NCBI GenBank assembly: GCA_013398275.1
Contig: VZSE01006029.1
Location: forward strand, 558,001 to 622,000
Source of the DNA: Promerops cafer
Taxonomy: Eukaryota; Chordata; Aves; Passeriformes; Nectariniidae
DNA length: 64,000 nt
Direction: 5' to 3'
Position numbers and translations under genes: made by a program
Notes under the pieces: model-generated
The model's database searches: none
What the model was told of the DNA's origin: nothing
The model's input: the letters and a program-made list of their open reading frames with translations, nothing else
Shown: piece by piece, positions 32,501-46,769 of the stretch
How positions within the stretch are numbered: position 1 is the first letter of the stretch
Layout of the letters: each line of letters begins with the position of its first letter

Positions 32501-34324
32501 AATAAAATATCAACCTTTATCTCTGTCATATAACTACTTACAAAACACAATGAGAGGCTATCATCACTACTTTCATTCTTCACTGTAGACTCATCAGATT
32601 TCCTTCATTATAATGTATTCTTCTATAAAAGTGAGGAGACTGCTGTTCCAATTGAAAAACTGTTTGTATTCAGATGAGGATGTGGAAGCATGCAAAATAT
32701 TTATACAGTAAATAGGTAATTTCCTCTACTCAGAAAAGGACAAGGACAAAATCCAAATTCACTTTCTCAAATTTAATTCAACCTTCTCATGGATGACTTG
32801 TTCATGGTAGTGATATCTAGATCCACTCTTGCACACAAGTGGCCCCAGGAGGCTTTTGATTTTCAAGGACTTCTACTTACTCTCATACTCAACCTCCCTA
32901 TTTTCCCTACCACTGGTAGACAATAAATGCTTATCAACATCTTTAATGCTGTAAAAACACAACTCTAAGATGCTGCAACACAGTTTGCACTTGTTATTTC
33001 AAGCCTATGTCTTGGAAAAGAAGAAAACTGCTTAAAAGAGCAGTTGCAGGTTTGCACCACATGCACACCACAGAAATCACAGAGTTGCCTGCTATTCCCT
33101 TGTCTCTTTGAGAGTATGGCAGTATCCTGTGTTTTATTTTCAATTTGCACTTGCACAGCCTTTTACTAGGCTTTTAAAGTTCTTAACATGATACACACAG
33201 TGCACAGTAAGATAACTGTTAGCTGTATTGCCTATTCTGCAATGAACACCCGTTTAACCAGGTGAGATACCCATCTTCTTTCTATTTTTCTCCAAAGTCA
33301 AAGCAAATCCATGTCTTAAAAGTGGAAATAAGAATGATAGGACAGGGATAATGAACCAGGCACATATGTTCTCAGGTACACCGTTAATCTTATCTCCATT
33401 TTGACTCTCTAATGAGCCAACTTATGGTATATTTTCTCTAATCCTAAATTCAGGACCCTACTCCTGATACACAGTATATAAAGTGCCTTGTGGTTTTAAA
33501 AACATGCTTGTTCTGATAAGCACTTTGTACTGCCTACATAAAAGAACTGAATGTAGAGCTATAAAAATGTCTCCAAGCTCAACTGTAAATTAAAGCTGTC
33601 ACTTGCTATTGAAAGCCTGGGGATGCTTCATGGCTTTAGGAACACACAAGGAACCATTACCTTTCTGTCTTCTTTTTCTCTTCACATACTATGTTCCTGT
33701 CTTATTGCAAGCTTTTCTTTGGGAATATAATAAAGATCTTCCCATTTGGTTTTGGTGAGGATTTATTCTCATTACATGAACACAGGACTACACCATGAGG
33801 ACAAGATTTCAATCATAAATCCATGAAAAATGCTGAGTCTGTCTACTGGGAATACTAAATCATGACTGTGATTTTTTTTTACTGTTTGCAAAGTTTATGT
33901 AACTAGATTATGTTGTTGCATTACACTTTCATCCATGTTCAGTGTTTATTTCCTTTCTTCCATGGCATTAAAAGTTACCATTTTGCATTCCCCATCCTAA
34001 ATTTTTAAGGAGTTAGTGAAATAAAAACATATAATTTATCCTAAAATGTTTCACTGAAGTCATTCAATCAAGTCTTTAAAAGAGCTGGATGCACAACAGA
34101 GTTCTTTGATTTCTATTTCTAAGCATTCCCTTCAGTATGTCCCAAAGTATCCAAACCCTTTTTTAATTATTATGAACAGCCTTGTAGTTAAAACAAAGGA
34201 GACACAAAAAGCTCCTGCCCTTCTCCCCATAAAGATGTGTATAATTTAAGAAAGCTGACCTCAGACATGAAGCCAAGTCATGTATGATCATGCAAATACC
34301 CGAATGTGCAGGGAGTTAGTTCAT
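29511..34324. other. Intron 1, no gene seen
   Basis: Ordinary intronic DNA. Two minus-strand frames (31524-31865, 113 codons; 31160-31540, 126 codons) overlap slightly but have no family motif, and plus-strand frames cover the same bases. I treat them as chance. Confidence 0.6.
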
Positions 34325-34420
34325 AGCATATATCTATACAAATTGCTTATATATGTTAACATATACATATATGGGTATGTTAACATACATGTATACATAT
34401 ATTTATATGTGTGTGTGTGT
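34325..34420. repeat. TA/TG-rich block with GTTAAC-centred palindromes
   Basis: Contains a perfect 16-bp palindrome TATATGTTAACATATA (34350-34365) and a perfect 14-bp palindrome GTATGTTAACATAC (34375-34388). Their centres are 24 bp apart. ATACATGTAT (34385-34394) follows, then a short (GT)n. It probably derives from an eroded TA/TG microsatellite. Confidence 0.9.
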
Positions 34421-34609
34421 AATTAATTCAGTATCCCTAACTCTTTGGATAAACAAGAAATTATATAGAATTCATTCTGAAAGTCTGTCCCAATCACATA
34501 TGCAATTTATCTAGATACAAAATAGTTACCTCTTCTGAATAAAACAAATCCTGCAAATGTTGTATGAAAATTATAATAACATAATTATAATGTAATTTAA
34601 CCCAAAAGC

Positions 34610-34990
34610 TCTTCCCTCAGAAAAACTACTAGGTTGAGTAGAGGATGCACCCGTGTGAGGAGGGCAGGATTATGTCTGATGTCCTCACAGCAGCTCCCAT
34701 GCCTGCAGAACCACCCAGAATAACCAACATGGTCCCCACACCAACACTGACTCCAGTCATCTGCTGTGAGGCCCTTATTCCAGGGGAAAGAACAGCCTTG
34801 GGACTTATCTCCATCAAGCACTAGGACAAACTCACTTACGTCAGTCGGTGCCCCACAGAATCCAAATCCTGGAGTTAGCCACAACACCAGATATGGAGAA
34901 GGTGTGGGCAGGAGGTGGGGACCAGCTATTCAGGGAGCCCTTTCTCACCATAGCTACCTGCACCTCTGAGTAACTTCATACAGCTGCAGT
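34610..34990. other. GC-richer segment of unknown nature
   Basis: About 380 bases clearly richer in G and C than the flanks, with a few CpGs and a TTACGTCA (34836-34843), which resembles a CREB/ATF site. Minus-strand frames of 96 and 62 codons and a plus-strand frame of 67 codons overlap here, as expected of GC-rich non-coding DNA. It could be an unrecognised old repeat, a regulatory element or a chance composition shift. Confidence 0.4.
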
Positions 34991-35370
34991 CAGCTCTGCC
35001 AACAGGGCTTTTTGGCCCTGAACAACATAGTTATTGTAAAGACCAAATGCTTGCATCATATACAACTCTATAGGTATTTTCTAAGTTTCCTTGTTCAATG
35101 TGGTTTTTTTCTGGTCTTTTTACATTTCATATTAACTTGCTTTCAGAAACATTGTCAAATTGGCTCATATTTGGTAAAGTCTAACACTGCCTGACTAAGA
35201 ATTAAACTCCTGTATTGGAAATAAAAGAGTATTTTGAAATCAACAGAGTTTATGTACTATATGTATTCTAAAGTAAAAGGTGACCTTTCAGTGATTAAAT
35301 TAGGGTACAGCATTAATATACTAGAAATTCTTTTCAAAGAACTTAATGTTGAAGTTCTTTTTTAAGAATA

Positions 35371-35392
35371 TAAGTTCTTTCTTAAGAACTTA
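35371..35392. repeat. Perfect 9-bp inverted repeat, 4-base loop
   Basis: TAAGTTCTT (35371-35379), loop TCTT, AAGAACTTA (35384-35392). A related AAGTTCTTTTTTAAGAA lies just upstream, suggesting local duplication of the arm. Confidence 0.85.
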
Positions 35393-38300
35393 AATATTCA
35401 CTTTGATGTGAGGAAATATTTACTGAACTTGGAAAGTCTATGGTACAGTAAGATACAATGGTAACTTGACATAAAGCAATTACTCAAAACTGCCACATAA
35501 ACTTTTCCTAAAAGATGCTTTCTTTGACTGACCAAAAGCACTGTAATTAGCCTCATACTGTAAGATTAAGTCCTTCTTGGATGAAAGCATGTCAGACATA
35601 GTAAGTTAGAGTTATTCTCCCAGAATATGATAAACCCATTTTAAAAGCCACTGCAATAAAGCTCTTTTTTTTTAGTAGACATGTGAAGGTATCATGTCAT
35701 CAAATCATGCTAATTTTTTAAAAATATTCAAAGAATAACTGAGCAATCATGATATAACAGTTATAGAATTCTAAATACTTTGGAGGTTCAAATCTTTTTG
35801 AAGACAAGGACACTAGAATTTCAATATTTATCTTTGTTATTTGCTATTTCCCTACCTTTCCATTCCTGTAAATCCTATACATTATTATATTACATAATGC
35901 TACAAATATTATTATTCTGTTGGTCATTGTTGAAATCTTTGGCATCAAAGGACCCAAAACACTTATACAACCATTAGGAATTTAGCCCTTAAAAACAGTA
36001 TTCTTAAACAGAAATCTCTGAGGAAGTGGTTACATTTGGAGAAGTAGAGATAATTTATTAGTGAGTTTGAGGAATGCCATATAATTTCCATAACACTTTT
36101 ATTTCTTGATTGAAATTTCATAAGTTGCCCAATTAAGAACATTGCTAAGCACTGAATATAAATAATACAAATAATTTCCTTAACATTCTTTCTAAACTAT
36201 TATTAGCCGACATTACCTCTCTTCCAGAACTTCTTTGGTGTCCCAAAAAATGGTGAAATTGAAGGTCAGATCCTGAGAGAATTCCTCACCTACGTAACTC
36301 TTTCAAAACCTCTGAATGAAAGATAAATGCTCTTTTCAAAATGTCTATCATTTTAATATTTATTGCTAGGCATTCTCTCAAATTATCACAGGATCAAAAA
36401 GGGTTTTATCATCATTATCTTTTCAAACACCTCTATCTTTTACTTCTTTATTTTTTTCCAAAAAATGGAGAAAAAATACTAAGAGATCACTTCTGTCATT
36501 TATACATTTTTAAGCAATTTTACTATTTTATCATTGGTCAAGAGGTCTGCATCACTGTTAAGATCCTTTTTGCTCCAAACACATTAATACTTACTTCCGT
36601 GCTCTATTTCCATTGCCACAGTTTTCTTCAGTGCCCTCTTTTGATGATTTCAGCAATTTTCTGACACCGATACATATTTTTCTGCAAAATACTGGAATAT
36701 ACATTGATCTTTTCCTGATGTACTTTCATTTTCCTTTCTATGTATGTTTAAATGCTACCATTGGTTACCGTTTTATATCTTTTGCGTTAACATAAAGCTA
36801 AGTGAAGTAGGTTATTTCTTGAAAGTGACCTTCATTTTTTGAGTTTTAAGGGAAAAGAAAAGGAAGACAAATTTTTTCTCAAAGGCTAAGACATTCTGTG
36901 GTTTAGACAAATGCCCAATAAGTTGTATATTGTGACCACTGTGTAGCCATTTGGGTTTTTATACATTGTACATTTATTAAACAAAGGAAGTGAAACTGAA
37001 AACTTTCAGTCATTTCTAGGTATAGGATCTTGGTCATCATAGCATATCATAAATTTAGAGGCCTAGAACTTTTTACAGAAATGACAAATACTTGTAGAAT
37101 TGTTAAAATCTATTCTGCCCTATAATTATAGAAAATAACTGCACAGGCAATCTACTAGAACATTACAAAAATACCGTGATTTGGTCTTTCCTCCTTATGA
37201 TCCTGCTGCATTTCTTAAGCTAAGCAAACTAAGGAGATGTACTGGAAAAAAGCCCCTCTTATATAAAGCTATAGCTTCCTCTTTCCTTTTCAGGCAATTT
37301 CCTTTATTTTCATATTAATGAAAAGGCTACAGCAGGACACCAATCACTAATCAATGAGGAACCAAGCTTTTGGTTGCCACAAACGGCTTTATGCCAGCAA
37401 TAATTCTGGTCTTATATTTTATTGTGGACCTCATGACACAGCCCTAGGGAACTAAACTACAAAATCTCTGCTGCTATGAGTACATGTGTGCAGAAAAGGG
37501 CAGACAGGGTGAATAATAAATAGCTGCTGTTAAAAAAATCGTATTTAACACTATGAGATGTAAAACTATAGGTTCCAGAGCCTATATTTTTAAATTTTAC
37601 TGCTCTGCTTTTTTGCTGCTGCAGAAATGCAGTAAAATGTCGGACAATATTTACTAAGCAAGTATCTGAATCACAGTTTACAAAGAGGACAATAAATGAG
37701 TTGAAGGAAACACATTAAAGTCAAAGGCCTAAATTTCAAACGAATTATTCCTCACCTGATATGAATTACAAAAAAAATATAGGACCTTGCATTTGGTCTA
37801 CTATCTGTAAAAACACCGTATTTAAATAAATTGGTCCTGTCACAATGATATACAAGAAATCAAAGCTAGTGATGAAACCAAGATAAAACATCTAATCTAA
37901 AGATCAAAACTATTGAAAGGTCTTCATCCAGTCTCAGCTCATTTTCCATCAGCAAACAGAATAACCTCATTTATTTAAAGGTTAAAACAGAATGTATTTA
38001 AGTTAATGGAACACTTGTGTTTGTTTAAAGATATAAACTCCATCAGCGACAAGAAACTTTATGCCAGCAGGCACCACTTGCAATTAGTCACACCCCAGGA
38101 TTTCAAATTGGGTAATTGGGGTTAAAGACAAAGAGATGACATCTCTCTTTCCTAATGCCCTGTGGTGAAAATAAGAAGGTTCTGTCACCTTGGAAGAATT
38201 GCCCAGATGTGATGAGACCTCAGAACAAAGTCATGTTGAGATGGCAATATCAAACAAAATGCGCCAAGTCCACTTCCCACTTCATGGGAATAAGTCAACA

Positions 38301-41052
38301 CTACTGCTCTTGGCATTATTTCTCATGTATTGAAATAAGTATATGGTGTGATGATGAAGAAAAGGGAAAACAGTTACTGACCAAGATCCCTCTGGTGGCT
38401 GAACCAACATTTTGTAGCAGTTGACACTTCCAAAATGTTGTGGGTTGCTAAAAATCCTTTTGCTCCCTCCGCAATTGCACATACTAACTTTGGCAGGTCT
38501 ATAATCCCCAGACAAGAACACTTTTATCAATAAATTTTCATATTATAAACACTTATTATGAGCATTTATGGCATACTGCTCAGCATACCACCATCCATTA
38601 CAACTTAACTCCTATTTGTCAACTTGCAGAATTACAAATCTGGTGCTGATTGAAGAAATGAATATGAGCATATTCATCTGTTTCTTACAATGGCATCAAT
38701 GAAGATGGAGTTGACAGGGTAAAGGATTGGTATTTTGTGGGCTCTAATTTCAGAGAACTTTATCCTGATGTACAATCAATACATTTTAATTTAACTGTAT
38801 ATACTGGAACAGCTATTCAACCTGAGCATGGTGTGTGTCCTGTATATATTCATTTTCAAAATGTCAGGATATGCTTGGGAGAAGGTGTGGAACAGTCTCA
38901 ATACCCTCTAGAAGGGGGAAGATACTCTTTAGAATAAAGTAGTATAAATATCACAATTGTTATGTTGAAAACCTTTAAAAGGAAAGCCACACAACATGAG
39001 AACCCTCAAGATCTATTTTGGCAAGCCACGCAAATGGCATCTGTTACAAGGAGACTTTACACTGGGGCACTTACTTTGGACTGCAGGGGTTAACCAAAAG
39101 TTTTGGACATTAAACCAAAAAAACCATTTAAGCTGAAGGCTAATTGTGTTTTCTCTTTCAGCCCAGTTCTTAAATGACTCCTACTGGGTCATGTACTTTT
39201 CAGAAATTAGACTAATCCAGTAAGTATATTTCTGTGTGAAATTACAAAGGCGTTTAGATATGACTATAATGATTCAGGGATAATATATCCAATCTTAGGG
39301 CACAGAGTGACACAAGGTATTAAGTACATGAAGTTCTTACCATCTTAGCTTCCCATAGTATGGAGTTCTACCCCTTCCACATGAACAAATCACTGAGTGT
39401 TATTTGTATTGAGATTGATTCTCAAATATGGGAGAAGATGCTTTACACCATCACAGCATCATAATATAAACATGGTGTAAATGCATTTTATATATTACAC
39501 AGAATTGAGAATCAGTGTTTCTTTAATGTTTTAGGAGTATGAATAAGTTTTATTATCTCCTCTCTACAAATGGGGAAGGACAAACAGACCATAATGGGCT
39601 GCAGTTTTGCTCAAACTTCGTATGGGTGAAAGGAGATAAAACTTACAACTTTATATAGTTGTAAGAGAAAGATTCCAAATACATAGAAAGCAAGTAATGA
39701 CTTGCATGCTCTGCATCAAATAAGGAGTGAGTGATACAAAAGCTTTAGCAGCTAAATGAAGCAGGTGAGCAAGTGTACATTTGTGTTACGCTTTCTGTGC
39801 TGATGCTTAGTAGTTTTACTACAGACAGAGGTAAGCAGCTGATTATTATCCCCCAAGAGCAAAAGGAAGCCAGTAAGCAATTATTCTGAATTGCGGTAGG
39901 AGACACAATGCCTCCCAGAGCTATTTGTATGCCGATGCAATTTACATACCACTGTTTGCTCAAGCTCGTGCTTAAAAAACACTGTTTATCCAAGGTAATA
40001 TTGTCGTGCATGAGCAGTCAGGTCTGAAACCGAACAAGCTTTCTTGTCCCATCATCTCCTTGCTTGCTTTCAGAGATACTCTGCAGCTTTACTGGTGGAA
40101 ATGGAAGATCGTCTCCTTCAAAGAAAAACATTGCCAGAAGGAGAGGTGGTGTTCCTGGAGCACTGGTGGGAGACAAAAGGAGATGTGCATGCTGACTGTT
40201 ATGGGACACTAGGAAGGGAAGAAACGGACCAAGGCTTTGTCTTCTATACATGCTAACAGAAATGAAGCAAAACAGAAAACCTAATTGCATTTCTGAATAA
40301 TAACTTCTAGTGTTTGAAATATTTTTCCATTTTGAAATACCATAATATCCCCTTGTTCCTGCCAGGATGGAAATTCCTCTGGGTTCCAGATTCCTCCTGA
40401 ACTAACACACAGAAAGGGGTCTGGGTGAGCAAGCAGGCAGAGGTGTAAATAGGCAGCAGTTATCTCAGGTTGCCAATGGAAACCTCTTAGATTTCAGTTG
40501 AAATCTCTCCAAACAGTCACATTCAATTATTCTTTTTCAGTTTTGTTTTCAGAAAAGTTTTAACCAGCCTTCAAAAATCCAAATGTTAATAGCATCTGCT
40601 CAATAATAGCTGGCTCAACCAAAATCTGTAGTTGGAATGTGTTAATATAACTCCTTGAAATGTGTGAGGTATGTGAAAAATTGCAGGTAGGAGAGTTTGT
40701 ATATATACAGATATCTGTCTATATGTAAACAGATCAAAAGGTAAAAGTTGTAGCAAAGATGGCGTATGAAGCTAACATGAAGACTTCTTTTATATATCTC
40801 ATGTGTATTTTCATTTGGAAATAATTTAGACAAGAAGACTTTTTTTTTTAACTATCCTGTGGCATTGTCCTTTAAATTCTCATTCTCTTAGTTTCAATTT
40901 TTCATAAAAGAAAAGCAAAATGTAACAATTATCAGAATATTTTCTCTGTTTAAAAAGCAGGTCTGTTTCTGTATTCTGATATACAAAATGTGAAAAGTCC
41001 AGACTTTGCACAAACATAATGGCATGTAAATTAATTTAGACCTAGAAGAATG

Positions 41053-41096
41053 CATTTCATATAAATTGTTTCATATTTATACATTTCATATAAATT
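41053..41096. repeat. Exact direct duplication, 15 bp, offset 29 bp
   Basis: CATTTCATATAAATT occurs at 41053-41067 and 41082-41096, separated by an AT-rich spacer. Confidence 0.85.
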
Positions 41097-44000
41097 ATTG
41101 AAGAATCCATACTGTGATATAAGTGTACAGTTTAGCAAACTATATAATTTTAGACAGAAACAGTTTTAAGTAAAACTGGAATGAAGGGAACAAGCTAAAT
41201 TAAATTAGAATAGGTGATTTGGGATGTATGTAGGGCCAGCCTTAGAAGGCATTCAAAGTGAGCCCAGGCATTAGGCTCATTTGACTCTCTCCAAAATGTC
41301 ACAAAGTCATGTCTTACTTTAAAGACAGTCAATATTTCTAACCCTGCAGAAGCTGAAGAGCAAGTTGCCCATATCATATGGTTAATCAGAATCAACACCT
41401 TGCTATGAAAGCAAGGAAAAGGTCATCCTGATTTTAGCCCATCACTGTGGCAAATCCATAGTAACCCCTTGAAATGTTAAGCAGTTAAGCATGCTTAAAA
41501 CAATGTAAATGAGAGAAGAATTAAATCCCAGGAGACAGGTCCATGCCTGGTGTAAATATCACAACTTCATTAAAGCAGTTTTATGTATGACATTACACAG
41601 TGAGTGAGAATTTGCTTACATGTTGTTTCCTGCCATCCCCCCATCCCCCAAATAATGGTATCTTATAAGTATATATAATTAGTCTCCACTCAGAAAAAAA
41701 CTCTACCAAAATAATCTGCTCTTTTAGTTAAATTTAGGACAGTAGAAGCTCTAAAAGGAAGTATGTGGAGGAGAGAAGGGTTACAGGGGAAAAGAAAACT
41801 CAGAAATTCTCTCTCTTCATCATTTCTCTTGTTCCTCACAGTTAAAACTATGTTCCTCATCTGTTAAGACATAATTGTATTTTTGCAATTATTTCCTCCT
41901 GTCAGGAGACAACCTAAGAAAAGACCTCATTGTCTCATTCTCTGAAACATACAAAACTTCATTAGTAAGGTTGCTTCCTTCAGTTTAACCTATCTAGTGA
42001 AATTAGGCTGCCTACACAGGCTCCTAGTCTGCCAGAAAATCATTTTTGCCCTCTTCAGAGGCTCATGATGAATCTTGCATGAACCATGCCTGTCTTAAAA
42101 CCAGGTATTTTTGTTCATTTTGTGATTATTGTATTATCAGCATACCTGATTTCCTTTAAATTCTGTGGGTATTATTTGGAAATAATTTTGACAGTGCAAA
42201 TCCTCAGCACAAGCTTTGCTGAGAGACTCACCATTGCAGCTCATTAAGGTTAAAACCCAATTCCATCTCCTTCCAGTTTCTCAGGGTTGTTATCTAGTGG
42301 GCTGTCTTGAATGTTAAATCAAGGAAGTTCTATCTGAATAATGTCCTCAAATACCTACATTGTAAATAATAAATAACTGTTTCAAGCCAAGGGAATGTTC
42401 AAAATGTTTGTTTCAAACTAAGATCAACAACATATCCTCAAAGCAAATCATTCATATGCTAGAGCACTGTGTATTATACAAGTGCAGGATTGATTGGGTT
42501 GCCTCCCATGAAAGCCATTGAGAAATTGTTATTTACTAAAATAATCTGAAAAGAAGCACTCTATGATCTTGAAACATTTTATGGTTTTTGTGTGCTAGAC
42601 CATGAACCTTGGCAAGAGAAAAAAGTTAAAATTTTCTTGTAAACTCTGTTTCTCAAACTCTTGACTAGAAGCACAGTATGCACAGATAAACAATTACACA
42701 GAAGTTCAAAATGCTCGTCATTACCCGGCTTCCCACAGCTGGATAGCAGAAGAGCCTAAAATAATCAAAAAAATACAGGGTTGGTGTTTCAGAGATGGTT
42801 CACAATGCTTTAACATCTGGGGATGCATTCAAGCATCCCTTAGGTGCCTTAGCACATTAACTGTAAATTTCTACAGGCAACTCTGAAACTTGAGTTCTTG
42901 CTCACTAGAAGACATACTGTAGCCAGAAAGTGAAGAGATTCCTTTGATTTAGATTAGATTTCCCATTTATTATAAAAAGATTATGACCTGAGGCTGTTTC
43001 TCTCACTAATGACACCGAGACACATTTAGCAGCTTTTTACTCTTTTATTCTGCCTTGAACTAGAGTTTTGAAAATCATCAGAAGTTTCTATATTTGTGTT
43101 CTAAACCATGCTTAATAAATAAATGTTTGGTTTCAGCTATTTTCAAATCATGCAAGTTTTGGGGGTGGGTTTGTTGGAGTCTCATTCAACATATCATTTA
43201 TGTATCAAATTTATGGACTATTTGTACTTTATTTGTTGTCTGTGCCCCTCCCCAATTCAAATAATCAGCCATGGCAGTTCTGAGATATCCTTGAGGGAAT
43301 TGAGCTCGATTCCTCTGCAAAGAGACAGAGGGAGCAGTTTCTGCATCATTAAATTTCAATTTAACCTTTCAAATAAGGCTTGAGTAAGTACTGAAGAGAC
43401 ATGTAAGCTTTGTGCTAACCTTCTTCAGAGGAATGAAGTTCATTCTACTGTGATTATCCTTTACTGTGTATCTGTACACCTGTAACTCACTGTCCAATGA
43501 AAACACCATTCTTAGCACAGTTTTCTACACAGTGCTATTAAACATTTCATTTTTTCCTTTTAGCAATAATTTGATACAAGGGGTCATTGCCTTTGTGCTG
43601 TTGGTTTTTATTTTTTTAAAGGACTCTTACTACTGTAATGAACTTTGTAGTGAACTATCTTTTCCCATAACATTAACAGTTTAATTCAAAGTTCATCATC
43701 CATGTATATGCATCAAAGGATTAGTATAAAAGCACTTGGTAACTAACATTTTAGCTAAAGTCTGCTACAACACCATAATTTGACTAATTCCACTGACAAG
43801 CCACAAAAATACATGTCTTAAATGATTCCATTCAAAATACAAAACTAATATACTTTTTTGTTTTTCAGGCTAAAGGATACAGATTCTCTGTCTGGATCAA
43901 TTTTACTTACATTCAACTTTTTAACAGAAATTGAAAAGTAGGTAACAAATCATTAGCATCACAAAAAAAATCAAAAAAATTGAAAAATCCATAATTCTGG

Positions 44001-46520
44001 CTAACTGTAAAAGTGTGCTAGCTTTTTCTTCCTCTGCTCCTTTCATTTTTCTTGCATTGACACATATTCTTTCATGACATGATTAGAAAGAAATGCTAAC
44101 CTGATGAAAGCTCCATCACAATACACTGTATGTGTTCTGTGAAACAAATATTTTTCACAGCCGTGAAGGCACAGGCTTAAAAAATGCTTTTGCTTTTCAA
44201 AGATAAATGCTGAAAAATGACAAATGTCAAAATGTCAGTATAATCAGATGGGACCAGAGAGAAAGCAGGCATATATCCCAGCTACTTGCCTAAGAAGCTG
44301 CAGCAGAGATCCTTATTACTATTTCAATTGCAGCTGAAATGTGTTTCCACGCAGACAAATTGTCAGAGTATGTGCATGGCACTTAAGTTCTGCTTTAGCA
44401 TCCTAAGTGAGGCTTATTGCTAGAGCCTCTCCATTTAGGTTATTTTCACCATGAATGGAACACGCTTTATATAATTCAACATATGGCAGTACAGACATAT
44501 CAGAGAGGTTTACAGTGATGAGTCTGACAAGAAAATTATTTCTGAAACGAGCTAAAACACTTGAGTAAGGTACTGTGAGTTAAGAATTGCTATTACGATT
44601 CTAGTGGCATAAACATCCAAGGCACACACAAAGGAAGAAAATGATTAGGAATCATTGAATCATTGTGCCAGAGCAGACCAGAAGCCATTCTTCTTATTCA
44701 CACAACTCGCTTTGTTTTGACAAGACTGTCTCTCCTGCAGGCAAACAACCTACATGCTATGTACTAGACACACATATATAAACATACATATGCACATATT
44801 GATCAATCACAGCTAAAAAAGCTACTTCAAAGTACATTTATGTCTTAAAAAAATAACTAGGCCTATATGCTAGAAGGTAGCAGAAACCAGCACTGTGACA
44901 AGAACACACCTATAGCACTTTGCATGAATAAACTGTACATTTTATACTTCAGCATCAAAATTTTAATATTATTTGCTAAGGAGATGTGTGTAATCACCTT
45001 GTTCACAAGAATGTTTTTGTGTCCACTTCCTATCTCTTCTCCCCATTTCCTTGAATGGTCTATTTCAAATGCTGGTTGAAATACGAGACAGGAGCAGAGG
45101 TCTCAAAAATTCAAATATCTCAAAGATATTTCAAGAAAATAAGGTAAAAGAGACATCTTAGCAGGAGAAGTCTACAAAAAAGTCCCATTTGGAAAAACAC
45201 TGGGCAGAGCTTACAGTAAAGCCTATACTGAAGTCAGTTAACTGGAAGATAAATCTGAAGAAAACCTGGCTCCTCCTTCCAGAGCTCATAAATCTCCTTG
45301 CAAAGCCTGGAGAATGGGAAAGATGGAACTCATTCATTTCAGCAGCTGGGCAGAGGAAGGCAAGACAGCTCATCTGGCTGACCTTGAAGGAGGTTGTGCT
45401 TATGAAGGTGACTTTGTTACTTGATCTACACCAAATGTGCAGTCTGAGAACTGAGACAACCAGCATCAAACACAGGTGCTGAGAAAAGGATGCAAAAACA
45501 AGAGTCATGGCCAGGTTTGGGAGTGAAAAGAATTGGCAGGCTCAGACTGCTTAAGAGCTGGGTTCCACTCTCTGGAATTGTCTTTGAATAGAGATGGGTG
45601 AATGAATTATGAATTACAGTTGTCCTCAGTCGTTCTAATGTATAATGTATATGTGAAATTCCAGTATCCCTATGGAAGAAGAACCTTTCTCCCACCTATG
45701 GGCCTAAAAGTGTTGAGCAAAAGAAGCCAACAAACACTTAATCTCTTAAATTAGTGCCAATGAAGCAGTGATTTGGTATAATAAGGTAAAAGTTTATCAT
45801 GTGAACTAATAAGTGTATTTTGAGATCTGTATTTAACATCAGTAACAGGGAAATTACTGTTATATGCAAAGAATATAGAGGATAAAGATATTTGTTCATT
45901 TCAATATCTCTGTGGGCTTGAATTTCACTAGTGGGAAGTCAACAGCACAGGTCAATGAGCGAACTAAAATTTCACTTTCAACATGCTGAGTTTTACTGAA
46001 AGGAAGTTATAGAATCTGAAAAAATACTAAGATGCTTGAATTATATTCAACACTACTGCTATTAAGTGATTCATACTGTATATTATAATCAAAATAGGTA
46101 CTGAATAATTATCTCTGAAAGGTTATTAGAGAATAATGTGTTTATGTGAATACTAGCATATTGAAATATGAATATTAAAATGAAACAATGTGGCAACAGC
46201 AACAAATTGGAATAAAGGCATAATGTTTGACTTACTAATAGCTATTTATAAAGTAATTTACCATATTCTAAATACTCTTTGGAAATTTTGTTTATTGAAT
46301 GCATATTTACCAGTAAATGGAAGGTGCTTTCTTTATGGCTGACAGAACTGTTACTTAGAGTCATTCAGGATTTTACTGCAAAATTGTAATATTTAGCCTG
46401 TTTGATGTTTTCCATAAAATCCTCCAAAGACAAAATTCTGCCTATGCTTATTCCACAAAGTGTAACACAGAAGCATGGAAAATAGTCTAACGCAATCCTA
46501 TATAAATCATCAGAATACAT

Positions 46521-46542
46521 TACACACACACACACACACACA
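46521..46542. repeat. (CA)n microsatellite
   Basis: About 10 perfect CA dinucleotides flanked by unique sequence. Likely polymorphic in length. Confidence 0.92.
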
Positions 46543-46730
46543 TATCTCAGACTTGCTGATAAATGTAAGTTTGCTTATATCAGAGAGTATCTTTCTATTA
46601 CAGATATTTAGTATTTAAATTATTGTAAAACTTGGTGACCCTACCATGAGCTTTCAAAATGGTAAAAAAGGAAATTATTGCAAAATACACAAGAAGCCAT
46701 TTTGCATCAGGCAGTTCAAGAAGGAGCTAT

Positions 46731-46769
46731 AATATATATATGTGTGTGTGCATGTGTGTGTGTGTGTGC
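46731..46769. repeat. Compound (TA)n(TG)n microsatellite
   Basis: ATATATATA passes into TGTGTGTGTG, CA, TGTGTGTGTGTGTGTG. It lies about 190 bases from the (CA)n at 46521 and runs as its complementary repeat on the same strand, so the two could pair in a transcript. Confidence 0.9.

Larger units (their letters stand above)
34991..46520. other. Intron 1, no gene seen
   Basis: Long AT-rich stretch with no recognised exon, RNA gene or mobile element. Minor features are a hairpin at 35371-35392 and a 15-bp direct duplication at 41053-41096. Frames at 45158-45508 (116 codons, minus) and 45189-45482 (97 codons, plus) overlap on opposite strands and show no motif. Confidence 0.65.

Noticed and set aside
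44640..44690. AATCATTGAATCATTGTGCCAG, resembling the start of a reverse-strand CR1 tail
   Set aside because: The following sequence does not continue into CR1 body motifs, so the likeness is limited to a short AATCATTG duplication.
45158..45508. Overlapping 116-codon minus and 97-codon plus frames
   Set aside because: The frames lie on opposite strands in the same DNA, with no conserved motif and no splice context.
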